DNA of 14,068 bases, from positions 1 to 14,068 of the forward strand of contig JAEUMX010000134.1 in the NCBI GenBank assembly GCA_016791285.1. The letters are read 5' to 3'. This DNA is from Burkholderiales bacterium (GTDB lineage Bacteria > Pseudomonadota > Gammaproteobacteria > Burkholderiales > JAEUMW01). The stretch's first letter is position 1. Each line of letters begins with the position of its first letter. This document shows, piece by piece, positions 4,646 through 12,745 of the stretch. The position numbers and the translations under genes are program-made. The notes below the pieces were generated by a model. That model saw nothing but the letters and a program-made list of their open reading frames with translations, made no database searches and was not told where the DNA came from.

Positions 4646-6838
4646 TCACCGCGAGCGGTATGCCGCGCCCAGGGTGGCGCCGATCGACTCGTACGGCTCG
4701 CTGCCCGGCATGTCCTCGATGTTGGTCGGCAGCCGCCGCCGCCAGTTCGGGTATTCCTCGGAGGTGCCGGGAATATTGACCGGCGTGTCCACGCCCTGCA
4801 TGTCCTCCACCTGCACCACCAGCACCTTGCAGGGCGTACGGGCCAGAAACGCATGCACTGCCGGCACGAGTCCGTCTGGCATGGCTGCCGCCGACGACGG
4901 ATCCGCCCCGGCGGGCGCGAGTCCTTCCCGCGCGAGTGCTCCCAGCAGGCGGTTGCGATCCTGGCCACGATTCCAGAGCTCGCCGTCCAGCTGCCCGGGG
5001 TGGGCGAAGAGACCCAGCTCGTGGCGCAAGGTGAGATCGCGCGCGGTCCAGAAACCGGCGAGCGTCGGCAAATCGTGGGTCGTGGCCGCGACCAGCGCTT
5101 CGCGCTCATAGCGCTGCGGGGCCTTGAAGTCACCGCCATGCTCACGTTCGAAGATCAGCACCTTGTACGACAGAATGCGCTCGCGCGCCATGGCGTGCCG
5201 CACCTCGTCCGGCACCGTGCCGAGATCCTCACCGATCACGAGGCAGCGGTTGCGGTGGCTCTCCAGGGCGAGAATGCCCAGCAGATCCTCGAACGGATAG
5301 GCGATATACGCGCCGTCGGCGGCTTTGCACCCGCGCGGGATCCAGAACAGACGCCGCAACCCCATCACGTGGTCGAGCCGCAGGGCACCGGGCTGCGCCA
5401 TGTTGATTCGCAGCAGCTGGATGAAGGGCTGGTACGCCGCTTCGGTCAGGCAATGCGGTATGAGTGGCGGCAGCCCCCAGTCCTGGCCGGTGGGTCCGAG
5501 CGGGTCGGGCGGGCAGCCGACCGATGCATGCAGTGCGTAGATGTCCTGCCCGCTCCAGACTTCGGCGCCGTCCGGTGCGACCGAGACGGCGAGGTCGGCG
5601 TAGAGTCCCACCCCCATTCCGGCGTCGGCCGCCTTGTACGCTGCGGCTTCGAGCTGCAGCGCAGCATTCCACTGCAGGTATTCGTAGAACTCGGTGCGTT
5701 CGAGGTGATCGACCTGGAAGCGCGCCACTGCCGGCAGTCCGGGTTTGCGATAGGCTTCCGGCCACTGCGGCCAGCCGTTGATGGTGGGGTCGACGCCGCG
5801 AAAATGCTCCTGCAGCGCCTCGTATAGCGCGTGCAGCCGCAGCGCTCGGCCGCCGGCTTTCTGGAACGCCCGGAAGGCGCGGCCGCGCTGGCTGCCGGGC
5901 GCCAGATGACGGATCTGGAAGCTCTCGTAGAGCAGTTCCAGCACTTCGCGCTTGGCGGCCGCGACGCCGGCATAGTCGACGAAGCCCAGCGACCGCAGCG
6001 CCGCGAGCCGCCGCTGGAACGCCGGGCTCGCGACGCGGCGCTGCGCTTCCTCGCACTCCGCCAGATCGGGGATCACCTCGGGATCGAGGTACTGGACGTT
6101 GAGGTAGCGGCGGCTGGACGGGCTGTAGGGGCTCGCGTGATTGGGGTTGTCAGGAAAGAGCGCGTGCAGTGGATTGACGCCGACGATGCCGGCGCCGTGG
6201 CAAGCGAACTCCTCCACCAGCGTGCCGAGATCGGTGAAGTCGCCGATCCCCCAGTTGCGGCGCGAGCGCACGGCATAGAGCTGCGTCGTCGGGCCCCACA
6301 CGCGCCGGTCACCCTCGAGTGCGGGCGGGAAGTAGCAGGATGGCGGCGCCACGATCAGAACCGCTTCGCCGATCGACTCGGCGCCGGCGAGAACCACCAC
6401 GCGATGGTAGCCGTGAGGGACGGTCGGCATGGTGGCGGCGCGGATCTCGTAGACCCCGCTTTCGTCGTCCACGTGCTCGAGCAGTGGCAGGTCGCGCGCG
6501 AACGCCTGGCCCTCGTGTACGGCGTTGTCTTCGGTCACGATGCGCCAAGCGAGAACGCTGTCGAACAGCCGTGCCGGCAGCCGGAGAAACAATTGCAGCG
6601 GCTGCCCCCGATCCCGTAACACCACCGCAGGCGGCAGCACGCGCTGCCATTGCCGCACCGTCCAGGCGCGCAGCGATTCGCGAATGGCGGCGTCGCCCTC
6701 GGCGGATACACCCATCGCGCCGAGGAGTGCGCGGCGGGTTGCATCCGACGCGTGATGCTCGCGCCCCTCGACGTCGAAGTAGGCGGGCAGGATGCCGTAG
6801 CAGGCGGCAAGGTGGGTGAGCGCTTCAGATTCGGTCAT
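4646..6838 (-). CDS. malQ: 4-alpha-glucanotransferase (amylomaltase, GH77)
   Basis: This 730-residue cytoplasmic enzyme transfers 4-alpha-glucan chains between maltodextrins, releasing glucose. GH77 signatures are clear: RNWGIGDFTDL (194-204), GVNPLHALFPDNPNHASPYS (220-239), SRRYLNVQYLD (242-252), LRLDHVMGL (486-494) with nucleophile D489, VIGEDLGTVP (534-543) with acid/base E537, and TTHDLPTLAGFW (586-597) with D589. All three catalytic acids are present. The length fits the long proteobacterial MalQ form, whose extra N-terminal region is residues 1 to about 175. The start at 6838 (MTESEAL) is chosen by family resemblance; an open frame reaches 6943, but those 35 residues are low-complexity. 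No good ribosome site precedes it. The first 14 bases overlap the end of mnhG, so translation may depend on ribosomes finishing mnhG. It converges on the ligase gene with a 21-base gap. No other glycogen or maltose gene is in the window. Confidence 0.92.
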   Translation of the reverse strand: MTESEALTHLAACYGILPAYFDVEGREHHASDATRRALLGAMGVSAEGDAAIRESLRAWTVRQWQRVLPPAVVLRDRGQPLQLFLRLPARLFDSVLAWRIVTEDNAVHEGQAFARDLPLLEHVDDESGVYEIRAATMPTVPHGYHRVVVLAGAESIGEAVLIVAPPSCYFPPALEGDRRVWGPTTQLYAVRSRRNWGIGDFTDLGTLVEEFACHGAGIVGVNPLHALFPDNPNHASPYSPSSRRYLNVQYLDPEVIPDLAECEEAQRRVASPAFQRRLAALRSLGFVDYAGVAAAKREVLELLYESFQIRHLAPGSQRGRAFRAFQKAGGRALRLHALYEALQEHFRGVDPTINGWPQWPEAYRKPGLPAVARFQVDHLERTEFYEYLQWNAALQLEAAAYKAADAGMGVGLYADLAVSVAPDGAEVWSGQDIYALHASVGCPPDPLGPTGQDWGLPPLIPHCLTEAAYQPFIQLLRINMAQPGALRLDHVMGLRRLFWIPRGCKAADGAYIAYPFEDLLGILALESHRNRCLVIGEDLGTVPDEVRHAMARERILSYKVLIFEREHGGDFKAPQRYEREALVAATTHDLPTLAGFWTARDLTLRHELGLFAHPGQLDGELWNRGQDRNRLLGALAREGLAPAGADPSSAAAMPDGLVPAVHAFLARTPCKVLVVQVEDMQGVDTPVNIPGTSEEYPNWRRRLPTNIEDMPGSEPYESIGATLGAAYRSR

Positions 6839-7181
6839 GGAAGGATGAGTTGTCTTGTGAGGATAGGGGGGTACCGGGCGTGGGCGGCGGTGTCGCCGAT
6901 GCCAGCTTGAGCTTGAATGCAGCCTTGCACAGCAGGTGAGCACTGACCGGTGTGGTAACGAACACGAATAGGGTAATGAGCAACTCCTTCAGGCCGAACT
7001 CGCCGCGCGCATTGAAGAAGATGAGCGACGCGATGAGAATCGCGCCGACGCCGAGCGTGGAAGCCTTCGACGGCCCGTGCAGCCGGGTGAAGAAATCCGG
7101 AAAGCGCACCAGGCCGATGCTGCCGATCAGGGTGAACGCGCCGCCGACCAGCAGGAAACAGGAGACCAGGAAATCGATCAC
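6825..7181 (-). CDS. mnhG: Na+/H+ antiporter subunit G (Mrp/Mnh/Pha)
   Basis: This 118-residue small membrane protein is the last Mrp subunit of the operon. Three hydrophobic segments are visible: about residues 3-23, 42-58 and 66-85. The family motif GLVRFPDFFTRLHGPSKAST (23-42) and the GVGAILIASLIFF helix are typical of MnhG/PhaG. The GTG at 7181 is chosen because it places MIDFLVSCFLL at the usual N-terminus, 11 bases after the mnhF stop; the open frame extends to 7400 but that part is the mnhF region in another frame. The C-terminal tail (TPPPTPGTPLSSQDNSSFHDRI) is polar, proline/serine-rich and probably variable, since it doubles as the malQ start region. MrpG is needed for full complex assembly in studied Mrp systems. 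Confidence 0.88.
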   Translation of the reverse strand: MIDFLVSCFLLVGGAFTLIGSIGLVRFPDFFTRLHGPSKASTLGVGAILIASLIFFNARGEFGLKELLITLFVFVTTPVSAHLLCKAAFKLKLASATPPPTPGTPLSSQDNSSFHDRI

Positions 7182-7192
7182 GGTCTGCTCGC

Positions 7193-7462
7193 TCAGTCGA
7201 TGATGTCGCCGCCCGCCAGATACTTCCCGAGCGCGACGGTGCTGACGAAGCCCATCAGCGCGATCAGCAGTGCGCCGGTATAGCCCATGTCCCGACCGAG
7301 CCCGATGCCCATCGCGAGCAGCAGCGTCATGGCATTGATGTAGAGCGTATCGAGGGCGAGGATGCGGTCGGGCGCGCTCGGCCCCCGCAGAATCCGCCAC
7401 AGGGTGATGACGAGGGCGAGCGAGATCGCCCCGATGGCGAAGGTCACGGCGAAGCTCAGCAT
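7193..7462 (-). CDS. mnhF: Na+/H+ antiporter subunit F (Mrp/Mnh/Pha)
   Basis: This 89-residue protein has three predicted membrane helices. The cytoplasmic-loop motif RGPSAPDRILALDTL (26-40) is diagnostic for MrpF/PhaF, followed by a GYTGALLIALMGFVSTVALGK helix. MrpF is a small core subunit of the Mrp complex, which exchanges Na+ (or K+ in Pha types) for H+ at the inner membrane. The ATG at 7462 has an excellent ribosome site, AAGGAG on the minus strand (7471-7476), eight bases upstream. The gene start overlaps the mnhE end by seven bases. Length is normal for the family. Confidence 0.92.
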   Translation of the reverse strand: MLSFAVTFAIGAISLALVITLWRILRGPSAPDRILALDTLYINAMTLLLAMGIGLGRDMGYTGALLIALMGFVSTVALGKYLAGGDIID

Positions 7463-7941
7463 TCGAAGATCTCCTTGAGCGGCCGCTCGTAGCGCAGCTT
7501 GATCGTGCGCACCAGGCTCTCTTCGTCTTCCACGACCAGCCCGTGCACCAGGAAGCTGCGGCGATCCGCGCTCAGCGAGGCGGTGACGGTGCCCGGCGTG
7601 GTGGTGATGATCGCACCGAGCAGCGCAATGGCAGTGCGGTCGGTCAGATCGATCGGTACCGTCACGAAGCGCGGCCGCAGCGCCGAGAGCGGCCCGAGCG
7701 TGCGCCGGGCGACCTGCAGGTTGGCCACGACCACATCCCACAGCACGACCCCCACGAGCCACGGCACGCCGCCCAGGCGAACGGCGCGCTCGGGACCATC
7801 CCGGAACGAGCGCGCGTACCACTCGATGCCGATGGCAAGCACGCCACCGAGCACGACGTTGCCGGGCGAGAAGTCGCCGGCAAGAAGAAGCCAGCACACG
7901 AGGAGGCTGAACGTCACCACGTGCCGGCGGCGCCAAGTCAT
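7456..7941 (-). CDS. mnhE: Na+/H+ antiporter subunit E (Mrp/Mnh/Pha)
   Basis: This 161-residue subunit E starts with a basic MTWRRRH followed by hydrophobic segments near 8-22, 28-42 and 57-74. The conserved soluble C-terminal part includes IALLGAIITTTPGTVT (105-120) and FLVHGLVVED (130-139), both typical of MrpE. Its ATG forms an ATGA overlap with the mnhD stop (7938-7941), and GGGAG (7951-7955, minus strand) gives a ribosome site. Length and motifs are normal. It acts within the membrane-bound Mrp complex and has no known separate catalytic role. Confidence 0.92.
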   Translation of the reverse strand: MTWRRRHVVTFSLLVCWLLLAGDFSPGNVVLGGVLAIGIEWYARSFRDGPERAVRLGGVPWLVGVVLWDVVVANLQVARRTLGPLSALRPRFVTVPIDLTDRTAIALLGAIITTTPGTVTASLSADRRSFLVHGLVVEDEESLVRTIKLRYERPLKEIFEC

Positions 7942-9497
7942 CGCTCCGCCCTCCCTGGAACCGAAAAGCGGTACGGCCGCACGGCATCGCCGGCGTAGTC
8001 CGCGCCCAGCACCGCGTCGCGATAGCGGGCCGGGTGCGTGATCTGATCGGCGGTGGCGACCGCTTGCGTCCAGGCGAACTCCGCGAACGCCGCGAGTCCG
8101 ACCACCGGGGCGAGCAGGATCGCGACCGCGAAGGCGCGCAGGAACGGGGCGCCGGCGGGCAAGGCGGCGACCGGGCGCGGCGCTGCCTTCCAGAAGAGCC
8201 GGCTGCCCGCCCGCGCGAGGGCGATGATCCCGAGCGCGCTGCCACCGAGAATGACGACCCAGATCCAGACCGCTGCGGGTGCCGGTGCCACCGCCAGCAA
8301 CACGTTCGCCTTGGCGAGAAAGCCGGAGAACGGCGGCAATCCCGCCACCGCCATCGCGGCGACCAGGAACAGCACGCCGAGCAGCGTCGGCTGCGCCACC
8401 GCGGGACCCGGCTCGAGGGCGTCGTAGCGCTCGGCGCGTTGCTCGCCGATGAGTTCCACCAGCAGGAACAGCGCCGCGGTGACGAAGGTGCTGTGCACCA
8501 GATAGTAGAGGCCGGCGGCGATGCTGCCGGAGGTTGCGAGCGCTACCGTCACGAGCAGGGTGCCGACCGACACCACCGTGAGATAGCTCACGAGCCCGCG
8601 CAGGCTGCGCGCGGCGAGCACGCCGAGCGTCCCGAGGGCGATGGTGACGAGCGCGGCCGGCAGCAGCAACTCGGCCCAGGCATCGCTGGCGGGCTCGGCA
8701 CCGCCGAAGGTGGAAAGATGCACGCGCAGGATGGCATAGACGCCGACCTTGGTCATGATCGCGAAAAACGCTGCCACGGGTGCGCCGGCCGCGCCGTACG
8801 CGGTCGGCAGCCAGAAAGTGAGCGGGAACGCCGCCGCCTTGAGGCAGAAGACCACCAGCAGCAGCAGCGAGGCAACCTCCGCCAGCGCGCGGTCGCCCGC
8901 GCTCACGGCCGCGTAGCGCAGCTGCAGATCGGCGAGGTTGAGGCTGCCGGTGACGCTGTAGAGCAGTCCGAGACCGATCAGGAAGAGCGCTGATCCGGCA
9001 AGATTGAGCACGACGAAGTGCAGGCCCGCCCGGACCCTTTCGCCTCCGCCGCCGTGCAGCAACAGACCGTAGGAGGCGATCAGCAGCACTTCGAAGAAGA
9101 CGAAGAGATTGAAGATGTCGCCCGTGAGAAACGCGCCGTTCACACCCATCAGCTGGAACTGAAAGAGCGCGCCGAAATGCGGACCGCGCTCGTCCCATCC
9201 GCGCAGCGCATAGAGGTAGGCGGCGAGCGCGATGACGGCGGTGAGCAGCAGCATGCCGGCGGCCAGGCGGTCGAGCACCAGCACGATGCCGAAGGGTGCC
9301 GGCCAGTTGCCGAGCGGGTAGACGACGTAGTGTCCCGCGGCGGCCACGCCGAAGAGCGCGAGCGCGACGCCGGCCAGCGCGGCACACGAGAAGAATCCGA
9401 TCGTGCGCTTGAGCCCGGGCTGATCCGGCGGCACGACCAGGAGCAGTGCGCCGGCGGCCAGCGGCAGCAGGACCGGCAGCGCGATGAGGTGGCTCAT
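7938..9497 (-). CDS. mnhD: Na+/H+ antiporter subunit D (Mrp/Mnh/Pha), NADH-quinone oxidoreductase-like
   Basis: This 519-residue protein is a Proton_antipo_M (NuoL/M/N-like) membrane subunit with about 14 helices. It carries the acidic residue of the proton path in FNLFVFFEVLLIASY (E136), the partner lysine K220 in FCLKAAAFPLTFWLP, and K250 in IMTKVGVYAILR. These correspond to key residues shown to matter for antiport in studied Mrp complexes. Other family marks are YYLVHSTFVTAALFLLVE (331-348) and GLPPFSGFLAKANVL (386-400). The ATG overlaps the mnhC stop as ATGA (9494-9497), and a GGGAGA-type ribosome site lies about ten bases upstream. The sequence could be mistaken for a complex I NuoM fragment, but the surrounding E, F and G subunits settle the call. 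Confidence 0.93.
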   Translation of the reverse strand: MSHLIALPVLLPLAAGALLLVVPPDQPGLKRTIGFFSCAALAGVALALFGVAAAGHYVVYPLGNWPAPFGIVLVLDRLAAGMLLLTAVIALAAYLYALRGWDERGPHFGALFQFQLMGVNGAFLTGDIFNLFVFFEVLLIASYGLLLHGGGGERVRAGLHFVVLNLAGSALFLIGLGLLYSVTGSLNLADLQLRYAAVSAGDRALAEVASLLLLVVFCLKAAAFPLTFWLPTAYGAAGAPVAAFFAIMTKVGVYAILRVHLSTFGGAEPASDAWAELLLPAALVTIALGTLGVLAARSLRGLVSYLTVVSVGTLLVTVALATSGSIAAGLYYLVHSTFVTAALFLLVELIGEQRAERYDALEPGPAVAQPTLLGVLFLVAAMAVAGLPPFSGFLAKANVLLAVAPAPAAVWIWVVILGGSALGIIALARAGSRLFWKAAPRPVAALPAGAPFLRAFAVAILLAPVVGLAAFAEFAWTQAVATADQITHPARYRDAVLGADYAGDAVRPYRFSVPGRAER

Positions 9498-9853
9498 GAC
9501 GCCGGCTTCTCCCGCTCCGGGCCAGGCTGCCCCGCCACGCCGTCCACGTGATCGGTGCCGGTTGCCACTCGGCCGCGCACTGCCAGCGCGAGCAGCAGCG
9601 CGGTCATGCCGAGGTTGATGACGATCGCGGTCAGTACCAGCGCCTGTGGCAGCGGATCGGCGTAGCCCGCCGCCGATGCGCTGATGAGTGGCGGCTGCAG
9701 GAAGACGGCGCGCCCCATCGCGAACAGGAACAGGTTGACCGCGTAGGAGAGCAGCGCCAGCCCGACGACCACCGAAAACGTGCGCGGCCGCAGCAGCAGA
9801 TAGACGCCGCTGGCGACGAGGATGCCGATGGCGCTGGCAAGGAGAAGGGCCAA
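9494..9853 (-). CDS. mnhC: Na+/H+ antiporter subunit C (Mrp/Mnh/Pha), NuoK-like
   Basis: This 119-residue NuoK-like subunit has three helices. Family marks are GVYLLLRPRTFSVVVGLALLS near residues 16-36, NLFLFAMG (40-47), and DPLPQALVLTAIVINLGMTA (66-85). TTG at 9853 is the chosen start: it gives the normal MrpC N-terminus (MALLLASAIGILVASG) and lies three bases after the mnhAB stop (9857-9859). No ATG or GTG fits as well. The ribosome site is weak (GAGC), so translation probably depends on coupling to mnhAB. The C-terminal tail after residue 93 is polar and variable. Confidence 0.9.
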   Translation of the reverse strand: MALLLASAIGILVASGVYLLLRPRTFSVVVGLALLSYAVNLFLFAMGRAVFLQPPLISASAAGYADPLPQALVLTAIVINLGMTALLLALAVRGRVATGTDHVDGVAGQPGPEREKPAS

Positions 9854-9856
9854 GGG

Positions 9857-12634
9857 CTAGCTCGCGCGGTTGCGGTTCACGTGGGACAACGCCGCGAGGC
9901 TCAGGACCATGGCGCCGACCACGGTCAGGTACACGCCCAGGTCGAAGAGCGCTGCGCTCGCGAGCGGCAACTCGCCGAGTACCGGCACGCGCGGATGGCC
10001 ATGTGCGCTGGTGAGAAACGGTGCTCCGAAGAAGAAGCTGCCGACCCCGGTCGCGCCCGCCACCAGCAGACCCAGGCCGGCGACCCGGTAGAAGCGCACG
10101 CCGAGGCGGTACTCGGTCCAGTCGATGCCGCTCGCGAGGTATTGCACGGTCAACGCCACGGCGGTGACGAGCCCGGCGACGAATCCGCCTCCGGGCTGAT
10201 TGTGGCCGCGCAGGAATAGATAGGCCGCCACCAGCAGCGCGAAGGGCAGCAAGGCGCGGCTCGCGATGCGCAGCATCAGCGGATGGCGGTCCTCGTCGGG
10301 GGGCGGCGCACCGGTCGCCGGTACGTCCATGCGCAGCGTCCTGAGCAGCGCGTAGACGACGATCGAAGCGATCGCGAGCACGGTGATCTCGCCGAACGTG
10401 TCGAAGCCGCGGAAGTCGACCAGGATGACGTTGACCACATTGCTGCCCCCGCCCCCCGGCACGGACTCTTGCAGATAGAACCACGACAGCGTCTCGAGCG
10501 GCCGCGTCAGCACCGCGTAGACGAGCGCGGCGATGCCGCCGCCCGCGGCGAGCGCGATCAGGAGGTCGCGCCCATGGCGCAGTGGCGATCCCTCGCGCGG
10601 CGAGTCCTGCGGCAGCAGGTAGAGTGCGAGCAGCATCAGGATGATGGACACCACTTCCACCGAGAGCTGGGTCAGCGCCAGATCGGGAGCCGACAGGCCG
10701 ATGAAGGCCACTGCCGAGGCGAGGCCGGCGATGCCGAGCGTGACCAGTGCATCCAGACGCTGGCGGTGGAACACGGCGGTGGCGATCGCCGAGGCGACCA
10801 GCAGCAGCCAGACGACGGCCGCAGCGCCGTGGATCGGCTCCGCGGCCACGGTCCCGGGTTGATAGTCGTGGCGCACGAAGGGCACGATGCCCACACCCAG
10901 CGTCGCGATCAGCAGGAGCACGAGATAGCGCTGCAGGGAGCCGTTCGCGACGGCGCCCACGACGTACTCGGACACGCGGACCAGCCACGCGACCAGCGCG
11001 TGGAACGCGCGCCCGCCGATCGCCAGACCGCCCTCGATCCGATGCAGGTTGTAGAAGCGCTGCAGGCCGAAGTACAGGCTCGCGCCGAGCGCCATGGCGA
11101 CCATGCTCATCGCGAGCGGGGTGTTGAATCCATGCCAGATGGCGAGGCTGAAGTCCGGGGGCGGGGCACCCAGGATCGCCTGCGCGGCAACGGTGAGAAT
11201 CGGCGGCATGATCTGCGCCGGCACCAGACCGACCACCAGGCACACCGCCACCAGAAGCTCGACCGGTACGCGCATCCAGCGCGGCGGCTCGTGCGGTTTT
11301 TTCGTAAGACCCACGGGCTCGCCGTTGAAGAACACGTCGTGAATGAAGCGGATGCTGTAGGCGACGCTGCAGGCACCCGCCAGGGTCGCAACCAGAGGGA
11401 ACAGCCACCACAACGGGAACTCGTCGCGCACGCCGAGCGCCTCGCCGAAGAACATCTCCTTCGAGAGGAATCCGTTCAGGAGCGGCACCCCGGCCATGGC
11501 CGCCGCCGCCACCATGGCGAGCGTCGCGGTGATCGGCATGTACTTGAACAGCCCGTTCAGCTTGCGCATGTCGCGGCTGCCCGTCTCGTGGTCGATGATG
11601 CCCGCCGCCATGAACAGCGAGGCCTTGAAGGTCGCGTGGTTGACGATGTGGAACACCGCGGCGACCGCGGAGAGCGGCGACTCGAGGCCGATCAGGAACA
11701 TGATGAGCCCGAGGTGGCTCACCGTGGAGTAGGCGAGCAGTCCCTTGAGGTCGTGCTGGAAGATGGCGACCACTGCCGCGAACGCGAGCGTGACGATGCC
11801 CGTGCCGCTGACCAGGAAGAAAAACAGGTCGGTGCCCGACAGCGCGGGATACAGACGTGCCATCAGAAAGACGCCGGCCTTCACCATGGTGGCCGAGTGC
11901 AGGTAGGCCGACACCGGGGTCGGCGCGGCCATCGCCTGCGGCAGCCAGAAGTGGAACGGGAACTGGGCGCTCTTCGTGAATGCGCCGAGGACCACCAGCA
12001 CCAGCATCGGCGTGTACAGCGGATGCGCGACGATCTCGCGGTTCGAGGCGAGAATCCCCGTCAACTCGAAGGTGCCGGTGATCAGGTACAGAAGAATGAT
12101 GCCACCGAGCAGCGCGAGGCCGCCGCTGGCGGTCACCGCGAGCGCCATGCGCGCGCCTTGGCGCGCGTCCGGGCGCTGGTTCCAGTAGCCCACCAGCAGG
12201 AACGACGAGAGGCTCGTGAGCTCCCAGAAGACGAAGAGCAGCAGCAGATTCTCGGACATCACGACGCCCAGCATCGCGCCCATGAACAGCATGAGCAGGC
12301 CGAGCAGGCGTCCCATCGAGTCTTCCGCGGAGAGGTAGTAGCGGGCGTAGAGGATGACCAGCAGGCCGATGACGAGGATGAGGCCGGCGAAGAGCAGCGA
12401 AAGGCCGTCCAGCCGGAACGAAACACTCAACCCGAGCTGGGGGAACCAGGGCCAGCTCGCGACGACGGTCTCGCCGGCGAGCACGGCGGGCGCGATGTCG
12501 GACACCAGCGCGAGCGCCGCCGCCGTCAGCGCCGCGGCCGTCCAGGCGGCTGCGCTGCGTCCCAACCGCCCCGCCAGCGGCAAGAGCCAGGGTCCGACCG
12601 CGAGCGGCAGCAGGACGGCGAGGAGGAGATTCAT
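9857..12634 (-). CDS. mnhA: Na+/H+ antiporter subunits A and B fused (MrpA-MrpB, PhaAB-type)
   Basis: This 925-residue protein joins MrpA and MrpB, the arrangement of group-2 Mrp systems such as PhaAB of rhizobia. Residues 1 to about 500 form the NuoL-like channel domain, with E138 in FVFWELTSLSSFLLVG, K221 in GAFTKSAQFPFHFWLP, HSATMVKAGVFLMAR (246-260), and FHIVNHATFKASLFMAAG (328-345). Residues about 600-770 hold the MrpA C-terminal segments with LSAPDLALTQLSVEVVS (647-663) and NVVNVILVDFRGFDTFGE (732-749). Residues about 785-925 are the MrpB domain, with FLRGHNQPGGGFVAGL (807-822). The complex pumps Na+ or K+ out in exchange for H+. The start at 12634 gives a normal MrpA N-terminus but has no clear ribosome site. 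It begins 111 bases after the upstream transporter gene and leads the six-gene operon. Na+ versus K+ preference cannot be read from sequence. Confidence 0.93.
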   Translation of the reverse strand: MNLLLAVLLPLAVGPWLLPLAGRLGRSAAAWTAAALTAAALALVSDIAPAVLAGETVVASWPWFPQLGLSVSFRLDGLSLLFAGLILVIGLLVILYARYYLSAEDSMGRLLGLLMLFMGAMLGVVMSENLLLLFVFWELTSLSSFLLVGYWNQRPDARQGARMALAVTASGGLALLGGIILLYLITGTFELTGILASNREIVAHPLYTPMLVLVVLGAFTKSAQFPFHFWLPQAMAAPTPVSAYLHSATMVKAGVFLMARLYPALSGTDLFFFLVSGTGIVTLAFAAVVAIFQHDLKGLLAYSTVSHLGLIMFLIGLESPLSAVAAVFHIVNHATFKASLFMAAGIIDHETGSRDMRKLNGLFKYMPITATLAMVAAAAMAGVPLLNGFLSKEMFFGEALGVRDEFPLWWLFPLVATLAGACSVAYSIRFIHDVFFNGEPVGLTKKPHEPPRWMRVPVELLVAVCLVVGLVPAQIMPPILTVAAQAILGAPPPDFSLAIWHGFNTPLAMSMVAMALGASLYFGLQRFYNLHRIEGGLAIGGRAFHALVAWLVRVSEYVVGAVANGSLQRYLVLLLIATLGVGIVPFVRHDYQPGTVAAEPIHGAAAVVWLLLVASAIATAVFHRQRLDALVTLGIAGLASAVAFIGLSAPDLALTQLSVEVVSIILMLLALYLLPQDSPREGSPLRHGRDLLIALAAGGGIAALVYAVLTRPLETLSWFYLQESVPGGGGSNVVNVILVDFRGFDTFGEITVLAIASIVVYALLRTLRMDVPATGAPPPDEDRHPLMLRIASRALLPFALLVAAYLFLRGHNQPGGGFVAGLVTAVALTVQYLASGIDWTEYRLGVRFYRVAGLGLLVAGATGVGSFFFGAPFLTSAHGHPRVPVLGELPLASAALFDLGVYLTVVGAMVLSLAALSHVNRNRAS

Positions 12635-12745
12635 TCGGCGCGGACGGGCTTCAAGGGCGGACGGCTGCGAGAGTATGCCGTGAATGGAGCGGTCACGGAC
12701 AGTCTTGACCCGGCGCGGGCTTTCCGGGCTCCGCGGCCTTGGCCG
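12635..12745 (-). promoter_or_regulatory. Leader between the NhaD-like transporter gene and the Mrp operon, with inverted repeats
   Basis: Two inverted repeats occupy this 111-base gap. CCGTGA (12678-12683) and TCACGG (12693-12698) flank nine bases and lie 44 to 64 bases before the mnhAB start. GCGGCC (12733-12738) and GGCCGC (12741-12746) sit on the upstream gene's stop codon. Neither is followed by a T-run in the direction of transcription. I see no convincing -35/-10 pair, so the Mrp operon may be read through from the transporter gene or use an unrecognised promoter here. Confidence 0.35.

Noticed and set aside
4853..6619. Plus-strand frames opposite malQ (4853-5827 and 5831-6619)
   Set aside because: malQ has all GH77 motifs on the minus strand, while the plus frames show no conserved features.
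8034..8993. Plus-strand frames opposite mnhD (also 9018-9551 and 9548-10219)
   Set aside because: All are antisense shadows of clear Mrp subunits and are rich in charged residues and glutamine with no motifs.
9857..12634. Frameshift or assembly fusion as the cause of the long mnhA
   Set aside because: MrpA-MrpB fusion is the normal form in group-2 Mrp/Pha operons, and both domains are intact with a continuous linker.
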